Below are positions 11,300 through 22,811 of a DNA stretch of 64,000 bases, one piece after another. The position numbers were made by a program, and so were the translations under genes. The notes under the pieces were generated by a model, which was not told the origin of the DNA, did no database searches, and saw nothing but the letters and a program-made list of their open reading frames with translations. Source of the DNA: Tragulus kanchil (taxonomy: Eukaryota; Chordata; Mammalia; Artiodactyla; Tragulidae); contig JAIOJX010000032.1 of NCBI GenBank assembly GCA_022376925.1, positions 203,542,939-203,606,938 on the forward strand, read 5' to 3'. Each line of letters starts with the position of its first letter. Position 1 is the first letter of the stretch.

Positions 11300-11775
11300 T
11301 GAAGGCTCTGAAAATCACTCCCCAAAGCTCTAATTCAAGTTCTCAATGCATTTTGTTCTATTCATACAATGATGTTTAAAAATTCTATCATTTTTTGAAA
11401 TATGAATTTGACAACTTTCAGGTCATGCCATCTCCCCTCCAAGCTCGCCACAGGCCTTACCATTCAGCCTTCTGCTGTTTCAACTGTTTATATCATCTGC
11501 CTGGCCCCTAAAAACATTTGAGCTCACAGTCTGCCTTGGTCGTGCCAACAGTCCCTCTGGAAGACATTTTGGTTAACCATATCACCTCTATGCAGCACTT
11601 ACTCTCTGCTTTCCATTCCAAAAATACGTCCAATCCCAATAGCTCCTTCCTTTTTCTGTTTCTCTTCTCTTCCCTCAAAAGACTGAGGCACCAATAAACA
11701 AGAGGATGTGTTTCTCTTCTCTCCCTTAGCTTCCTCCCCAGGGAAGAAGGAGAACCATGTATCAAGAGAGATGTA

Positions 11776-11913
11776 GGGCTTCCCTGGCACTCTGGTGGTC
11801 AAAACTCCATGCTTCTAATACAGGGGGCACACGTTTGATCCCTCATCTGGAAACTAAAACCCCACATGTTGCTCAGTGCAACCAAAAAGAAAAAGAAAAG
11901 CAGAAACATTTTT
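11776..11913 (+). mobile_element. CHR SINE fragment (D4 second copy)
   Basis: Duplicate of 10692-10829 with three small differences. Confidence 0.7.
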
Positions 11914-11930
11914 TTAAGAGTGATCTAGAA

Positions 11931-12285
11931 GGCTTCCCTGGTAGCTCAGTGGTGAAGAGTTTGCTTGCCAATGCAGGAGACACAAGGTCAATCCCTGATC
12001 CAGGAGGATCTCACATGCTGTGGAGCAACTAAGTCTATGAGCCACAACTATTGAGCCTGTGCTCTAGAGCCTCAGAGTCACAACTCTTGAGCCCATGTGC
12101 CATAACTATTCAAGTCCATGAACCCTAGAGCCCGAGTTCCACAACAAGAAAAGTCACCACAACGAGAAGCCTGCTCACCTCAACTAGAGAGTAGTTTCTA
12201 GTCCCTGCAACTAGAGAAGAGCCTGTGGCAGCAGTGAAAACCCAGAATTGTCAAAAATAAATAAAAAAAAAAATTTTTTTTAAAT
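11931..12285 (+). mobile_element. CHR SINE, full length
   Basis: Complete element from ggcttccctggtagctcagt through repeated 'gagccacaactattgagcc'-like body words to a long A/T tail. Target-site duplication gagtgatctaga at 11918-11929 and 12286-12297. Confidence 0.88.
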
Positions 12286-12297
12286 GAGTGATCTAGA

Positions 12298-12677
12298 GAG
12301 ACTGAATGATGAGAAATATATCTCAAGAGACACGATTCCTCAAAATCTATAAAAGAGGAGGAGGAAAGAAGGCCAGGCATGTCTCACGAGATCAGAGGAT
12401 CCTGGAGGGCCAGGGCTATCTCACTCAATACCATTTTTGAGATTTGGAGCTGTGCTGGCCACAGGAAATACTTTATGAAGACCCTCCTGCTTTCCTCCAT
12501 GAAATTTCACCTCCAAAGTGCTGAGAGAATGCCTGGACCTTGGTGCCTCATTTCTATTCCCGGAGATTCACCTTATCCTTTGCGATGGCTCATCAATCAC
12601 CCACCCCTGACAAGTACCAGAAGACAGCAGCCCCTAGCCAGGTGAAGATACACCTCACTGATGACCTCAAAGAACCG
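12298..12677. other. Unannotated stretch
   Basis: About 380 bp of single-copy sequence. One 88-codon open frame on the plus strand shows no domain or splice context. Confidence 0.4.
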
Positions 12678-12690
12678 GATGTGACTTTAT

Positions 12691-13003
12691 TTCTTAAATT
12701 TTCAAAATAATTTACTTATTTGGCTGTGCTGGGTCTTTCTTGCTTCATTGCAGTGAGTGGGGGCTACTCCCCAGTTGCACTGTGCAGGCTTCTCATTGTT
12801 CTCATATAACAGGCTTCCGCTGTTACAGAATACGGGGTCTAAGGTGTGCAGGTTTCAGCAGGTGCAACTCCTGGGCTCCAGAGCACAGGCACACAGTCTT
12901 AGCTGCTCTGTGGCATGTGGGATCTTCCTGGACCAGGGATTGAACCCATGTCTCCTATATTGGCAGCCAGATTCTTTAACACTGAGCCACCAGAGAAGCC
13001 CTT
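12691..13003 (-). mobile_element. CHR SINE
   Basis: Minus-strand element ending on the plus strand at agccaccagagaagccc. Flanks ggatgtgactttat (from 12678) and ggatgtgatttcat (from 13004) are an imperfect target-site duplication. The A tail reads as T-rich DNA at its left. Confidence 0.85.
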
Positions 13004-13764
13004 GGATGTGATTTCATGAAGAGGACCAGCAGGTTGCCTCACAGGTGCCCAGAGATCTGTTTAATGTCATTGCCAAATGAGCGTCCATGGGTGGTTCAGG
13101 ACAATCATTCATGCAGTTTCCCCATTGGTTATTCTAAGTTCAAAGGAGCAGCCTTAACTAGCCAACCAAGTAATTCCCTGAGCAAAGATAATTCTAGAGA
13201 CTAGTTATATGTAACATATGATTCTGACTGCAAAATGGATTCTAAACATTCACACACAGTGAAATGGACTAAGTCGAGTGTGAAGTGTAACATATGAACT
13301 GACTTTTCCATTAGAGGACTCGGGCATAACTGCATGGGAAACAGATTTATGCCAGGGCAGAGGCAGGCCTCCTGGAAGGTAACACCAAGTGCTCTCTGAC
13401 AAGAGAGGGTGTTAGGTTTCCAACCTGCAGAGTCAAAATAAAGGCCAAATCATAAATTTCACATTCCAGGTTTACAAAGGGGAAAAGAAGGCTAGAGGTT
13501 CTTCGAAAACACCATCTTTCTTCTCTACTTTCTGAATGAAACTGTATCAAGCATCCTATCAATCATTCCAGCACTCTATCTTACAAACCAGGGAGTTTGA
13601 TACAACCAACCTCTGCAAGGAGATGCCAACATAGCGGACAGTTGTGTATTATTTGTTACAGCCCAGAGGCCAAGATCAAGAACTCTGGGGCCAAGATCTG
13701 CCTTTAAACCCTGGTGCTGGGCCGGTCTGTGTGGGCAATACAGGGGGAAGCATAGCTGCCTTCC

Positions 13765-13875
13765 AAATCCCGGTGTTGTCACTTACTAGCTGTGTGACCT
13801 TCAGCAAAGTTACCTTTCTCTGCCTTAGTCTGCACATCTTTAAAATGGGAATGATGAATAATGGAAATATCCTTT
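13765..13875 (+). mobile_element. MIR SINE core
   Basis: Carries cttactagctgtgtgacctt and then tgccttagtctgcacatctt, the conserved MIR core. Ancient, non-functional. Confidence 0.85.
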
Positions 13876-13877
13876 AA

Positions 13878-14293
13878 CAGGTGAACAGATAACCAAGATA
13901 ACCAAACTGTACTATGTCAAGCAATGGCATGTTATCAATAAAAATGAACAGGATAATGATACATGCAACCAGTGGATAAATCTCAAGATCATTTCAATGA
14001 GTGAAAAAAGTCAAACACAAACGCAGGCACACCTATGAGGCACACTATATACAATTCTAGAAACTACAAACCACTCTATTGTAACAAAAAAAAATAGATC
14101 ATGGTTGCCTAGAGACAGGGGCAGAGGACTGAAAAGTGCAAGAGAAGCTTCTGGGGGTGATGGAAATGCTCTGTATACTGATGGTGGTGAAGGTTTCCCT
14201 GGGTATATACATCTGTAAAAATTCACATTGTGCACTTTGAATGCAGTCCCTTATATGCAAGTTAGACCTCAATAAAGTGATTTTTAAAAAAGT
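13878..14293 (+). mobile_element. Old L1 3' end
   Basis: Follows the standard L1 3' path: gtgaacagataaccaagata, then ggataaatctcaagatc, catggttgcctagagacag, gggtgatggaaatgctctg, ending cctcaataaagtgattttta. Old fragment. Confidence 0.85.
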
Positions 14294-14847
14294 CTCCCAT
14301 ATGATTCTGACTGCAAAATGGATTCTAAACATTCACACACAGTGAAATGGACTAAGTCGAGTGTGAAGTGTAACATATGAACTGACTTTTCCATTAGAGG
14401 ACTCGGGCATAACTGCATGGGAAACAGATTTATGCCAGGGCAGAGGCAGGCCTCCTGGAAGGTAACACCAAGTGCTCTCTGACAAGAGAGGGTGTTAGGT
14501 TTCCAACCTGCAGAGTCAAAATAAAGGCCAAATCATAAATTTCACATTCCAGGTTTACAAAGGGGAAAAGAAGGCTAGAGGTTCTTCGAAAACACCATCT
14601 TTCTTCTCTACTTTCTGAATGAAACTGTATCAAGCATCCTATCAATCATTCCAGCACTCTATCTTACAAACCAGGGAGTTTGATACAACCAACCTCTGCA
14701 AGGAGATGCCAACATAGCGGACAGTTGTGTATTATTTGTTACAGCCCAGAGGCCAAGATCAAGAACTCTGGGGCCAAGATCTGCCTTTAAACCCTGGTGC
14801 TGGGCCGGTCTGTGTGGGCAATACAGGGGGAAGCATAGCTGCCTTCC

Positions 14848-14958
14848 AAATCCCGGTGTTGTCACTTACTAGCTGTGTGACCTTCAGCAAAGTTACCTTT
14901 CTCTGCCTTAGTCTGCACATCTTTAAAATGGGAATGATGAATAATGGAAATATCCTTT
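14848..14958 (+). mobile_element. MIR SINE core (D5 second copy)
   Basis: Copy of 13765-13875 at +1083 bp. Confidence 0.85.
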
Positions 14959-14960
14959 AA

Positions 14961-15376
14961 CAGGTGAACAGATAACCAAGATAACCAAACTGTACTATGT
15001 CAAGCAATGGCATGTTATCAATAAAAATGAACAGGATAATGATACATGCAACCAGTGGATAAATCTCAAGATCATTTCAATGAGTGAAAAAAGTCAAACA
15101 CAAACGCAGGCACACCTATGAGGCACACTATATACAATTCTAGAAACTACAAACCACTCTATTGTAACAAAAAAAAATAGATCATGGTTGCCTAGAGACA
15201 GGGGCAGAGGACTGAAAAGTGCAAGAGAAGCTTCTGGGGGTGATGGAAATGCTCTGTATACTGATGGTGGTGAAGGTTTCCCTGGGTATATACATCTGTA
15301 AAAATTCACATTGTGCACTTTGAATGCAGTCCCTTATATGCAAGTTAGACCTCAATAAAGTGATTTTTAAAAAAGT
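14961..15376 (+). mobile_element. Old L1 3' end (D5 second copy)
   Basis: Copy of 13878-14293 at +1083 bp. Confidence 0.85.
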
Positions 15377-15383
15377 CTCCCAT

Positions 15384-15746
15384 AGATTAGTTTTCTAAGC
15401 TACAGAGCTGGCGCATGGCAACACCTGGCAATGCTGGTGATGGCAGTGGTGCTGGTGGATGCCATGGCATGAGAGCAGAATGTTCCCCTGGGAGCCAGAA
15501 ATCCAGAATTCCTGTTCATGCTATACAATCATCTTTCTTAACATGTCAAATGGCAGGTCTAGCTGTGTGACCTCTAGCGTCGCTAACAGCTGTAACAATT
15601 TGATACTAATGTGATGATGCTGCAGTGGGAGCCAGCGCAATCTTCTATTAATGCATGTGTGATATATGTAAACTTCAGTAGTCAGAGGGTTTTGCTGTAG
15701 TATTTAACAGTTACACTTTGAAATAGAGCATTTTCACACAATTGAG
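15384..15746. other. Unannotated stretch
   Basis: About 360 bp of single-copy DNA with a short (ggtgctggtgat)-like patch near 15430. No gene seen. Confidence 0.4.
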
Positions 15747-15968
15747 GGCTTCCCTGGTGGCTCAGATGGTAAAGAATCTCCCAGCAATGAGGGAAACCCA
15801 GGTTCAATTCCTGCGTTGGGAAGATCCCCTGGAGAAGGGGATGGCAACCCACGCCAGCATTCTCGCCTGGAGGATACCACTCCAGTATTCTTGCCTGGAG
15901 AATCCCATGGCTACAGTCCATGGGGTCAAAAAGAGTTGGACAGGACTGAGTGATTAACACTTTCACTT
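15747..15968 (+). mobile_element. Bov-tA SINE with internal partial duplication
   Basis: Head gggcttccctggtggctcag and body gatcccctggagaagggga, ending aacactttcactttc. Positions 15851-15902 contain the 'cactccagtattcttgcctggag' module twice, the first as cgccagcattctcgcctgga. Confidence 0.9.
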
Positions 15969-16653
15969 TCTTTTTCACCCAATTCAAAAAAATGGAGAAG
16001 GTAGGATTTCCGAAGTCCTCTGAGTGAGTTGGAAAGAAGTCTAAGTTAGGGTGGAAAGAGGCGTGAAGAGTTTCAGTTGAGTAAACTTCCTGTAGACCAT
16101 GAATTTAATGGGCAGCCCAACATTATGAGCATGACAATTTGCAAGCACACTGTGCCTTAACCACCTGGTAGGGACCCTGCCTCCTTGAGTCCATTGGCAC
16201 AACCTCCTGAGTGGTTGCCCAGCTGTCTTGCGCCACCAACGGCTAAAGTCACAGAGAGCTTGTGAGGACAGGCCAACCAGAAGTGCGGCAGCAGCGAGCA
16301 ATCACTGAGCAGCACAGCTGCCAGGGGAGCGGTGGTACAGGGCACCCCCGGAACGCGTCTGGGAAAACAGACTCAGAACAGAAACTCAGGATACCTTGTT
16401 GAGCAGGGCCCCGGGGAACTATTAGCAGGTGGAGGAGTTTGCCCACTGAGAGGAACTGAGTGAGAGGAGCTACGGGGGACTATCTGGCAAAAAGAAATGA
16501 GTTTGTCGATAAGAGACAATGGAAAAGCAACGCAAAGTGCTGAAGAATGATGGGGAGAGACACAGTCAGAGCTCTCAGTAACTCCTAGAGCAAGTGCAGA
16601 CTGAATTCTCAACCTCCAGCGACGACCCTTCTACCTTCAAACCCCTTTGGGAC
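15969..16653. other. Single-copy, moderately GC-rich stretch
   Basis: About 685 bp with overlapping short open frames on the minus strand (16041-16612), none with a recognisable domain or good splice sites. No repeat recognised. Confidence 0.4.
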
Positions 16654-16858
16654 AAGATGAGACACAGTACTTGCGCACACAACTCCCTCTCCCGTCCTCA
16701 GTCCTGGCTTTGGAGGCGCCACAGCAGGGTTGCCCGTCTCTAGTGTGCAAAATATTTATCTGGGAAACTTGCTTAAATGTAGGTCCCTGGGCCCCAACTC
16801 GAGCTTCTGCTTTGCCTGTGGTCTGGGAATCTGTATTTTTTTTAACTCTGTTTATTTT

Positions 16859-17148
16859 GGGCGAGGGTCAGGTTGGGGAGGGAGGGGGGCAGGTGGGCCA
16901 CTTCTATTGGTCTTTCATTTCTCTATTTTCATCCATCTCTGTTCTTTGGACCCTGTGGGCCTCCCATCGCAATGGCCTCTGTTGTCGCAGAGCACCAGCC
17001 CTGGGCGCATGCGCTCCAGAGCGCGGGCTCGATAACGGAACACACCAGTCCAGCCGCCCCACGTGGGATCTTCCCAGGCCAGGGATTGAACCGGCGCCCC
17101 TTGCACTGCAAGGCAGTGTCCTTACCCACTGGACCACCAGGGAAGCCC
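16859..17148 (-). mobile_element. CHR SINE, long-tailed form
   Basis: CpG-rich minus-strand CHR SINE ending accaccagggaagccc. The 3' extension (gaaagaccaatagaagtggc on the minus strand, then a C-rich run) is present. Flanks are near-copies of ttaactctttatttt. The 205-codon open frame across it is only SINE translation. Confidence 0.88.
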
Positions 17149-17415
17149 TTAACTCTTTATTTTTTATTGGGGTAAAGCCAATTGACAATGTTGAACTAGT
17201 TTTAGATGAACATCAAAGGGACTCAGCCACACATATACGTGGGCTACAGTCCATGGGGTCATAAAGAATCAGACACAACTGAACGACTACCACATACATT
17301 ATTCACTCTCCCCTAACCCCCCTCACGTCCAAGCTGAAACATAACACTGAGCAGAGTTCCCTGTGCTATACAGCAGGTCCTTGTTGGTGATCCATTTTAA
17401 ATGCAGCAGTGTGTA
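17149..17415 (-). mobile_element. L1 3' UTR fragment with a Bov-A remnant
   Basis: Reverse-oriented L1 3' UTR: gacaatgttgaactagtttt, then gttccctgtgctatacagca and ggtccttgttggtgatccat. A 52-bp Bov-A piece (17239-17290, gggctacagtccatggggtc onward) is embedded. The CHR SINE at 16859 lies at its edge. Confidence 0.75.
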
Positions 17416-17980
17416 CATGTCCCTCGCAAACTCAGGGATTTTAACCACCTTCCAAGACTATGTCACAATTGTCCTATATGATCCTCACTCTAATCTTAGG
17501 CGGTAGCTATGGCACAGAGGATCATCCACGTTTTACAGATTTAATTCTTTCATCTTGAAGTTGCATGCAAAAGTAAGGTTACTTAATAAAAGGCTTTAGA
17601 ACTTCACTTCTAGCCAGGAGAAAGTTAACTGATACCAGACCTGCCTTCCTGCTATCAACAGTCAGAAAACTGGAAAAAATACAAGATACAACTGTTTTCA
17701 CACAGTGGACAAGAGCGAGCACAGAGCTGTACAAATGAAGTGGGCCCTGGGCACCCGGTCACCCGCTTCTGCCTAAGATGAGACACAGTACTTCCGAAAA
17801 CACAACTCCCTCTCCCGTCCTCAGTCCTGGCTTTGGAGGCGCCACAGCAGGGTTGCCCGTCTCTAGTGTGCAAAATATTTATCTGGGAAACTTGCTTAAA
17901 TGTAGGTCCCTGGGCCCCAACTCGAGCTTCTGCTTTGCCTGTGGTCTGGGAATCTGTATTTTTTTTAACTCTGTTTATTT

Positions 17981-18276
17981 TGGGGAGGGGGGGGTGCGGG
18001 TTGGGGAGGGAGGGGGGCAGGTGGGCCACTTCTATTGGTCTTTCATTTCTCTATTTTCATCCATCTCTGTTCTTTGGACCCTGTGGGCCTCCCATCGCAA
18101 TGGCCTCTGTTGTCGCAGAGCACCAGCCCTGGGCGCATGCGCTCCAGAGCGCGGGCTCGATAACGGAACACACCAGTCCAGCCGCCCCACGTGGGATCTT
18201 CCCAGGCCAGGGATTGAACCGGCGCCCCTTGCACTGCAAGGCAGTGTCCTTACCCACTGGACCACCAGGGAAGCCC
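17981..18276 (-). mobile_element. CHR SINE, long-tailed form (D6 second copy)
   Basis: Copy of 16859-17148. The G-rich end reads ggggagggggggggtgcggg here against gggcgagggtcag in copy 1. Confidence 0.88.
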
Positions 18277-18543
18277 TTAACTCTTTATTTTTTATTGGGG
18301 TAAAGCCAATTGACAATGTTGAACTAGTTTTAGATGAACATCAAAGGGACTCAGCCACACATATACGTGGGCTACAGTCCATGGGGTCATAAAGAATCAG
18401 ACACAACTGAACGACTACCACATACATTATTCACTCTCCCCTAACCCCCCTCACGTCCAAGCTGAAACATAACACTGAGCAGAGTTCCCTGTGCTATACA
18501 GCAGGTCCTTGTTGGTGATCCATTTTAAATGCAGCAGTGTGTA
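18277..18543 (-). mobile_element. L1 3' UTR fragment (D6 second copy)
   Basis: Copy of 17149-17415, including the Bov-A piece at 18367-18418. Confidence 0.75.
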
Positions 18544-18974
18544 CATGTCCCTCGCAAACTCAGGGATTTTAACCACCTTCCAAGACTATGTCACAATTGT
18601 CCTATATGATCCTCACTCTAATCTTAGGCGGTAGCTATGGCACAGAGGATCATCCACGTTTACATATTTAATTCTTTCATCTTGAAGTTGCATGCAAAAG
18701 TAAGGTTACTTAATAAAAGGCTTTAGAACTTCACTTCTAGCCAGGAGAAAGTTAACTGATACCAGACCTGCCTTCCTGCTATCAACAGTCAGAAAACTGG
18801 AAAAAATACAAGATACAACTGTTTTCACACAGTGGACAAGAGCGAGCACAGAGCTGTACAAATGAAGTGGGCCCTGCGGTCACCCCGGCTTCTGCCTAGA
18901 GGGGCTTCCTGGGAACTGGTACAGAGGTAGGGAACCCCAAGTGGAGAGTGGGGAGGTCTGTCTGAGCTAACGTG

Positions 18975-19366
18975 GGTGGAATTTGAGAAACAACCTAAGT
19001 GCCCACTGACAGATGAATGGATAAAGAAGATACACCCCCCCCCCACACACACAAGAATATTACTCAGCCATAAAAAATGAATCTTGCTGTTTTGTGACCC
19101 ATCCATGTGTCACATGGATGGACCTGGAGGGTATTACACTAAGTGAAATAAATCAGAGACAGGAAGACAATTACCATAGGATCTCACTTACGTGTGGAAC
19201 TCATCGATACATACAGCATATAGGTGGTTGCCAGAGTGGGGGGATGGGGAGGTTTAAATAGAGGAAGAGGATTAAGAGGCACAAACTTCTGGTTATAAAA
19301 TAAATAAACCACAGGGAATTACTATACAACATAAGGAATATGGTCAATAAAATTGGAGTAACTTAT
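18975..19366 (+). mobile_element. L1 3' region, left arm
   Basis: Typical L1 3' text: aacctaagtgcccactgaca, gaatattactcagccataaa, tggttgccagagtggggg. Includes a C9 run and a short (AC)n. Continues right of the CHR SINE inserted at 19367. Confidence 0.85.
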
Positions 19367-19630
19367 GGCTTCCCTGGTGGTCCAGTGGGTAAAGAGTCTG
19401 CCTTGCAGTGCAAGGGGCACTGGTTCAATCCCTGGCCCGGGAAGATCTCACGTGCTGCGGAGAGGCTAGACCAGTGTGTCCAATTACGAGCCAGCGCTCT
19501 GGAGCGCATGTGCCCAGAGGTGGTACACTGCAATGAGATAGGTCACTGCAATGGGAGGTCCACACAGGCCAAAGAAAAAAGGTGGATGAAAAAAATAAAT
19601 AAAAGAGTTCAAAATTAAAAAAAAACAAAA
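19367..19630 (+). mobile_element. CHR SINE, short-tailed form, inside L1
   Basis: ggcttccctggtggtccagt head; tail aaaaaaataaataaaagagt with no GC-rich 3' extension. Target-site duplication ggagtaacttat / tgtagtaacgtat (imperfect). Confidence 0.85.
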
Positions 19631-20116
19631 CTGTAGTAACGTATGGGGACAGGGACAGATTCATTATGGACCAAAGAAAAAGGTGGATGTCCCTCGCAAA
19701 CTCAGGGATTTTAACCACCTTCCAAGACTATGTCACAATTGTCCTATATGATCCTCACTCTAATCTTAGGCGGTAGCTATGGCACAGAGGATCATCCACG
19801 TTTACAGATTTAATTCTTTCATCTTGAAGTTGCATGCAAAAGTAAGGTTACTTAATAAAAGGCTTTAGAACTTCACTTCTAGCCAGGAGAAAGTTAACTG
19901 ATACCAGACCTGCCTTCCTGCTATCAACAGTCAGAAAACTGGAAAAAATACAAGATACAACTGTTTTCACACAGTGGACAAGAGCGAGCACAGAGCTGTA
20001 CAAATGAAGTGGGCCCTGCGGTCACCCCGGCTTCTGCCTAGAGGGGCTTCCTGGGAACTGGTACAGAGGTAGGGAACCCCAAGTGGAGAGTGGGGAGGTC
20101 TGTCTGAGCTAACGTG

Positions 20117-20508
20117 GGTGGAATTTGAGAAACAACCTAAGTGCCCACTGACAGATGAATGGATAAAGAAGATACACCCCCCCCCCACACACACAAGAAT
20201 ATTACTCAGCCATAAAAAATGAAATCTTGCTGTTTGTGACCCATCCATGTGTCACATGGATGGACCTGGAGGGTATTACACTAAGTGAAATAAATCAGAG
20301 ACAGGAAGACAATTACCATAGGATCTCACTTACGTGTGGAACTCATCGATACATACAGCATATAGGTGGTTGCCAGAGTGGGGGGATGGGGAGGTTTAAA
20401 TAGAGGAAGAGGATTAAGAGGCACAAACTTCTGGTTATAAAATAAATAAACCACAGGGAATTACTATACAACATAAGGAATATGGTCAATAAAATTGGAG
20501 TAACTTAT
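20117..20508 (+). mobile_element. L1 3' region, left arm (D7 second copy)
   Basis: Copy of 18975-19366. Confidence 0.85.
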
Positions 20509-20773
20509 GGCTTCCCTGGTGGTCCAGTGGGTAAAGAGTCTGCCTTGCAGTGCAAGGGGCACTGGTTCAATCCCTGGCCCGGGAAGATCTCACGTGCTGC
20601 GGAGAGGCTAGACCAGTGTGTCCAATTACGAGCCAGCGCTCTGGAGCGCATGTGCCCAGAGGTGGTACACTGCAATGAGATAGGTCACTGCAATGGGAGG
20701 TCCACACAGGCCAAAGAAAAAAGGTGGATGAAAAAAATAAATAAAAGAGTTCAAAATTAAAAAAAAACAAAAC
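20509..20773 (+). mobile_element. CHR SINE, short-tailed form (D7 second copy)
   Basis: Copy of 19367-19630. Confidence 0.85.
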
Positions 20774-20905
20774 TGTAGTAACGTGTATGGGGACAGGGAC
20801 AGATTCATTATGAAGATCATTAATGAATGCAAATGTCAAATCAATACGTAGTACACCTGATACCAACAGAATATTGTATATCAACTATGTTTTAATTAAA
20901 CCAAA
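20774..20905 (+). mobile_element. L1 3' end, right arm
   Basis: Resumes after the SINE and ends gtagtacacctgataccaac and tatatcaactatgttttaat, the usual L1 3' terminus. Only copy 2 of D7 reaches this end. Confidence 0.85.
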
Positions 20906-21760
20906 AGAAAACATGGCTACAATGATCTGAATCTGCTAAAAAGCATAAATCCACAGACTTAAGAAGTCAGGTAGGATAAATACAAAGCAAACCACAGTAA
21001 GACACATCATGACCAAACTGGTGAAAACAACAGACAAGGAGAAATAAGTCTCAAAAGTGGGGGGGGAAGGGGCTTCCCCGGTAGCTCAGTGGTAAACAGT
21101 CCGCCTGCCAATGCAGGAGACATGAGTTTGATCCCTGATCTGGGAAGATCCCACATGCTGCAGAGCAACTAAGCCTGTGAGCCACAACTATTGAGCCTGT
21201 GCTCTAGATCCTCGGAGCCGCAACTATTGAGCCCATGTGCTGCAACTACTGAAGCCCGTGAGCCCTAGAGTCCAAGTTCCACAATAGAAGTCACTGCAAC
21301 AAGCAGCCTTCTCACCTCAACTAGAGAGTAGCCTCCAGTCCCTGCAACTAGAGAAGAGCCTGTGGCAGCAGTGAAAACCCAGAAGAGTCAAAAAAAAAGT
21401 GGGGGGAAAAAGACCCTGCACAGAGGGGGAACAAAGGTAAGGATGACAACTGACCTCGTCAGACAAAGCAAGCCAAAGGACAATGAACTAAGTATGTAAA
21501 ATACTAAAAAGAAAAACAGAGTTGTCAGCCCAGAATTCTGTATCTGGTGAAAAGTAAAGACAGTTTTAGACAAACAAGGCTGAGAGAATTTGTTGCCAAA
21601 GGACCTGCTCCACACACAAAAATAGAATATTAAATGAAGTGCTTCATACACAAGGAAAATGATACTAGGTGGAAACTGAGTTCTACACAAAGGAATAGAA
21701 TATGGAAATGGTAAATATGTGGGTTAAAAAATAGGGTTTGACCATTTAGGTCCTAAAGAT
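20906..21760 (+). mobile_element. Old L1 fragment interrupted by a SINE
   Basis: Text such as cagttttagacaaacaaggc, gagagaatttgttgccaaag and atggaaatggtaaatatgtg resembles old mammalian L1 internal sequence. Heavily diverged; class confident, subfamily not. Confidence 0.6.
21069..21394 (+). mobile_element. CHR SINE, full length
   Basis: ggggcttccccggtagctca head, long body, A tail at 21389-21398. Target-site duplication aaaagtggggggaa on both sides (from 21055 and from 21395). Confidence 0.88.
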
Positions 21761-22019
21761 ATCCTCCCCTCTAGTAGGCTTCTTGTAAAAATTAGACACA
21801 AGCTTTATTGCTTGTCTTGAGTTCTGAACACAGGCTTCAGTTGTGGCATAGCTGTTGGCCACTGAAGTGCTGTTTTTTTCTCATTTACAATGTCAGCCTT
21901 TAACTGACTCTGCATCATGCACCTGAGATGTAAAGATAAATAAGACACGGTGTTCACTATCAAGGAACTTTGAGTCTGGTAGGAAGAACAATTAAGCCAA
22001 TAAAGAGTTAAAGCATGAC

Positions 22020-22205
22020 AGTCACTTAGCTCTGTGATCATGGGCAACTTAACCTCTCTCTAGTTTTCTCAACTACAAAGTGGGGATAATAGCAGTACTA
22101 CCTCATAGGGCTGCTGTGAACATAAAATGCTTTAGCATCTATAAACTGTGAGAACAGAGCCTGAGCTTTAATAAATACCTTATAAATATTTGCTATTATT
22201 GCCAT
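22020..22205 (+). mobile_element. MIR SINE
   Basis: gatcatgggcaacttaacct, ctcaactacaaagtggggat, ctcatagggctgctgtgaac: the MIR core plus its 3' L2-like end. Confidence 0.85.
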
Positions 22206-22811
22206 GGCTGTGGTTGTTGCAATGGAGGCCTGCCTGGGAGGCCGTGGGTGCACAGAGAACACCTGAGTCAGAGGTGAGGCGTGGTGTGGGCGGGGAAGAG
22301 AAGACAGTTCAGAGGCGGTGCTGCTGGCTGCATGCGGAAGGGCATGGAGGATCAGCTGATGAGAAAGGGATGAGGTATCCCGGCAGGGGCGGCAGCACTG
22401 GGCAAGGCACAGAGATGCAACCCTACAGGCTGGGATGAGGCCACGGGGATGCTTCCAGTAAAGCCCGCAGCAAGGGGCACCTTGGCTACAGCCCAGGAGA
22501 TGTTCTGGGACATCTCTGGAAGCCCTCTGACTTCATCCGTGGGCATCTTACCGCCTTCGTCGTCTGATCCACTCAGGCTCTGCTTTCTGAGGCGGTGGCT
22601 GCCCCGCAAAGAGAAGGAAAAGAAAAGAAAAGCAGAAGCTGAGTTTCAAACACAGAAAGAAACAACCTATATGTTTATTGCTTCCATGCCTTCTCCTAGA
22701 TGAAAAGGTCTCTGGACCCACTGTCCTCCACTAACTTGGTCAGACCTAATCCGGCAGCTGGTCTGCGGTGCACGGCCGCCACGCAGGCTGGACCCCGCTC
22801 CCGCAGCATCT
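22206..22811. other. Single-copy GC-rich stretch with a possible microexon
   Basis: About 600 bp, no repeat recognised. On the minus strand a long pyrimidine tract (complement of 22601-22640) ends in gggcag at 22599. A 47-base open segment follows (22552-22598, frame HRLRKQSLSGSDDEG), then gtaagatg at 22551-22544. Splice-site grammar and the acidic serine-rich peptide suggest an exon, but it is too short to prove and I do not recognise a gene. Confidence 0.25.

Larger units (their letters stand above)
9929..12115. repeat. Tandem duplication D4 (period about 1089 bp)
   Basis: Copy 1 is about 9929-11017 and copy 2 11018-12115, joined at the shared word aagt. The first 140 bp of copy 2 differ clearly from copy 1 (about one base in ten, all within BovB). 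The middle is nearly identical, and the last 100 bp of copy 1 are degraded (11 bp lost near 10935). Overlaps D3 by 140 bp. Confidence 0.88.
13215..15383. repeat. Tandem duplication D5 (period 1083 bp)
   Basis: Copy 1 is 13215-14297 and copy 2 14298-15383, practically identical, joined at the shared trinucleotide cat with no filler. The unit contains a MIR and an L1 3' end. Confidence 0.94.
16654..18898. repeat. Tandem duplication D6 (period about 1121-1128 bp)
   Basis: Copy 1 is 16654-17774 and copy 2 17775-18898. Differences are at the start of copy 2 (acttccgaaaacac against acttgcgcacac), in a G-rich SINE tail, and at the end of copy 1 (ccctgggcacccggtcaccc against ccctgcggtcaccc). The 18545-18898 part occurs a third time through D7. 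Confidence 0.92.
18545..20812. repeat. Tandem duplication D7 (period 1142 bp)
   Basis: Copy 1 is 18545-19668 and copy 2 19687-20812. The 18-bp filler (19669-19686, ending ccaaagaaaaaggtgg) resembles the SINE tail at about 19569, so the join looks like a slip on a repeated A-rich word. Because D7 overlaps D6, the segment beginning atgtccctcgcaaactc occurs three times (about 17417, 18545 and 19687). Confidence 0.92.

Noticed and set aside
16647..17264. 205-codon open frame, the longest on the plus strand
   Set aside because: It reads through a minus-strand CHR SINE (PGIEPAPLALQGS-type words recur in every such SINE) into L1 3' UTR. Not a gene.
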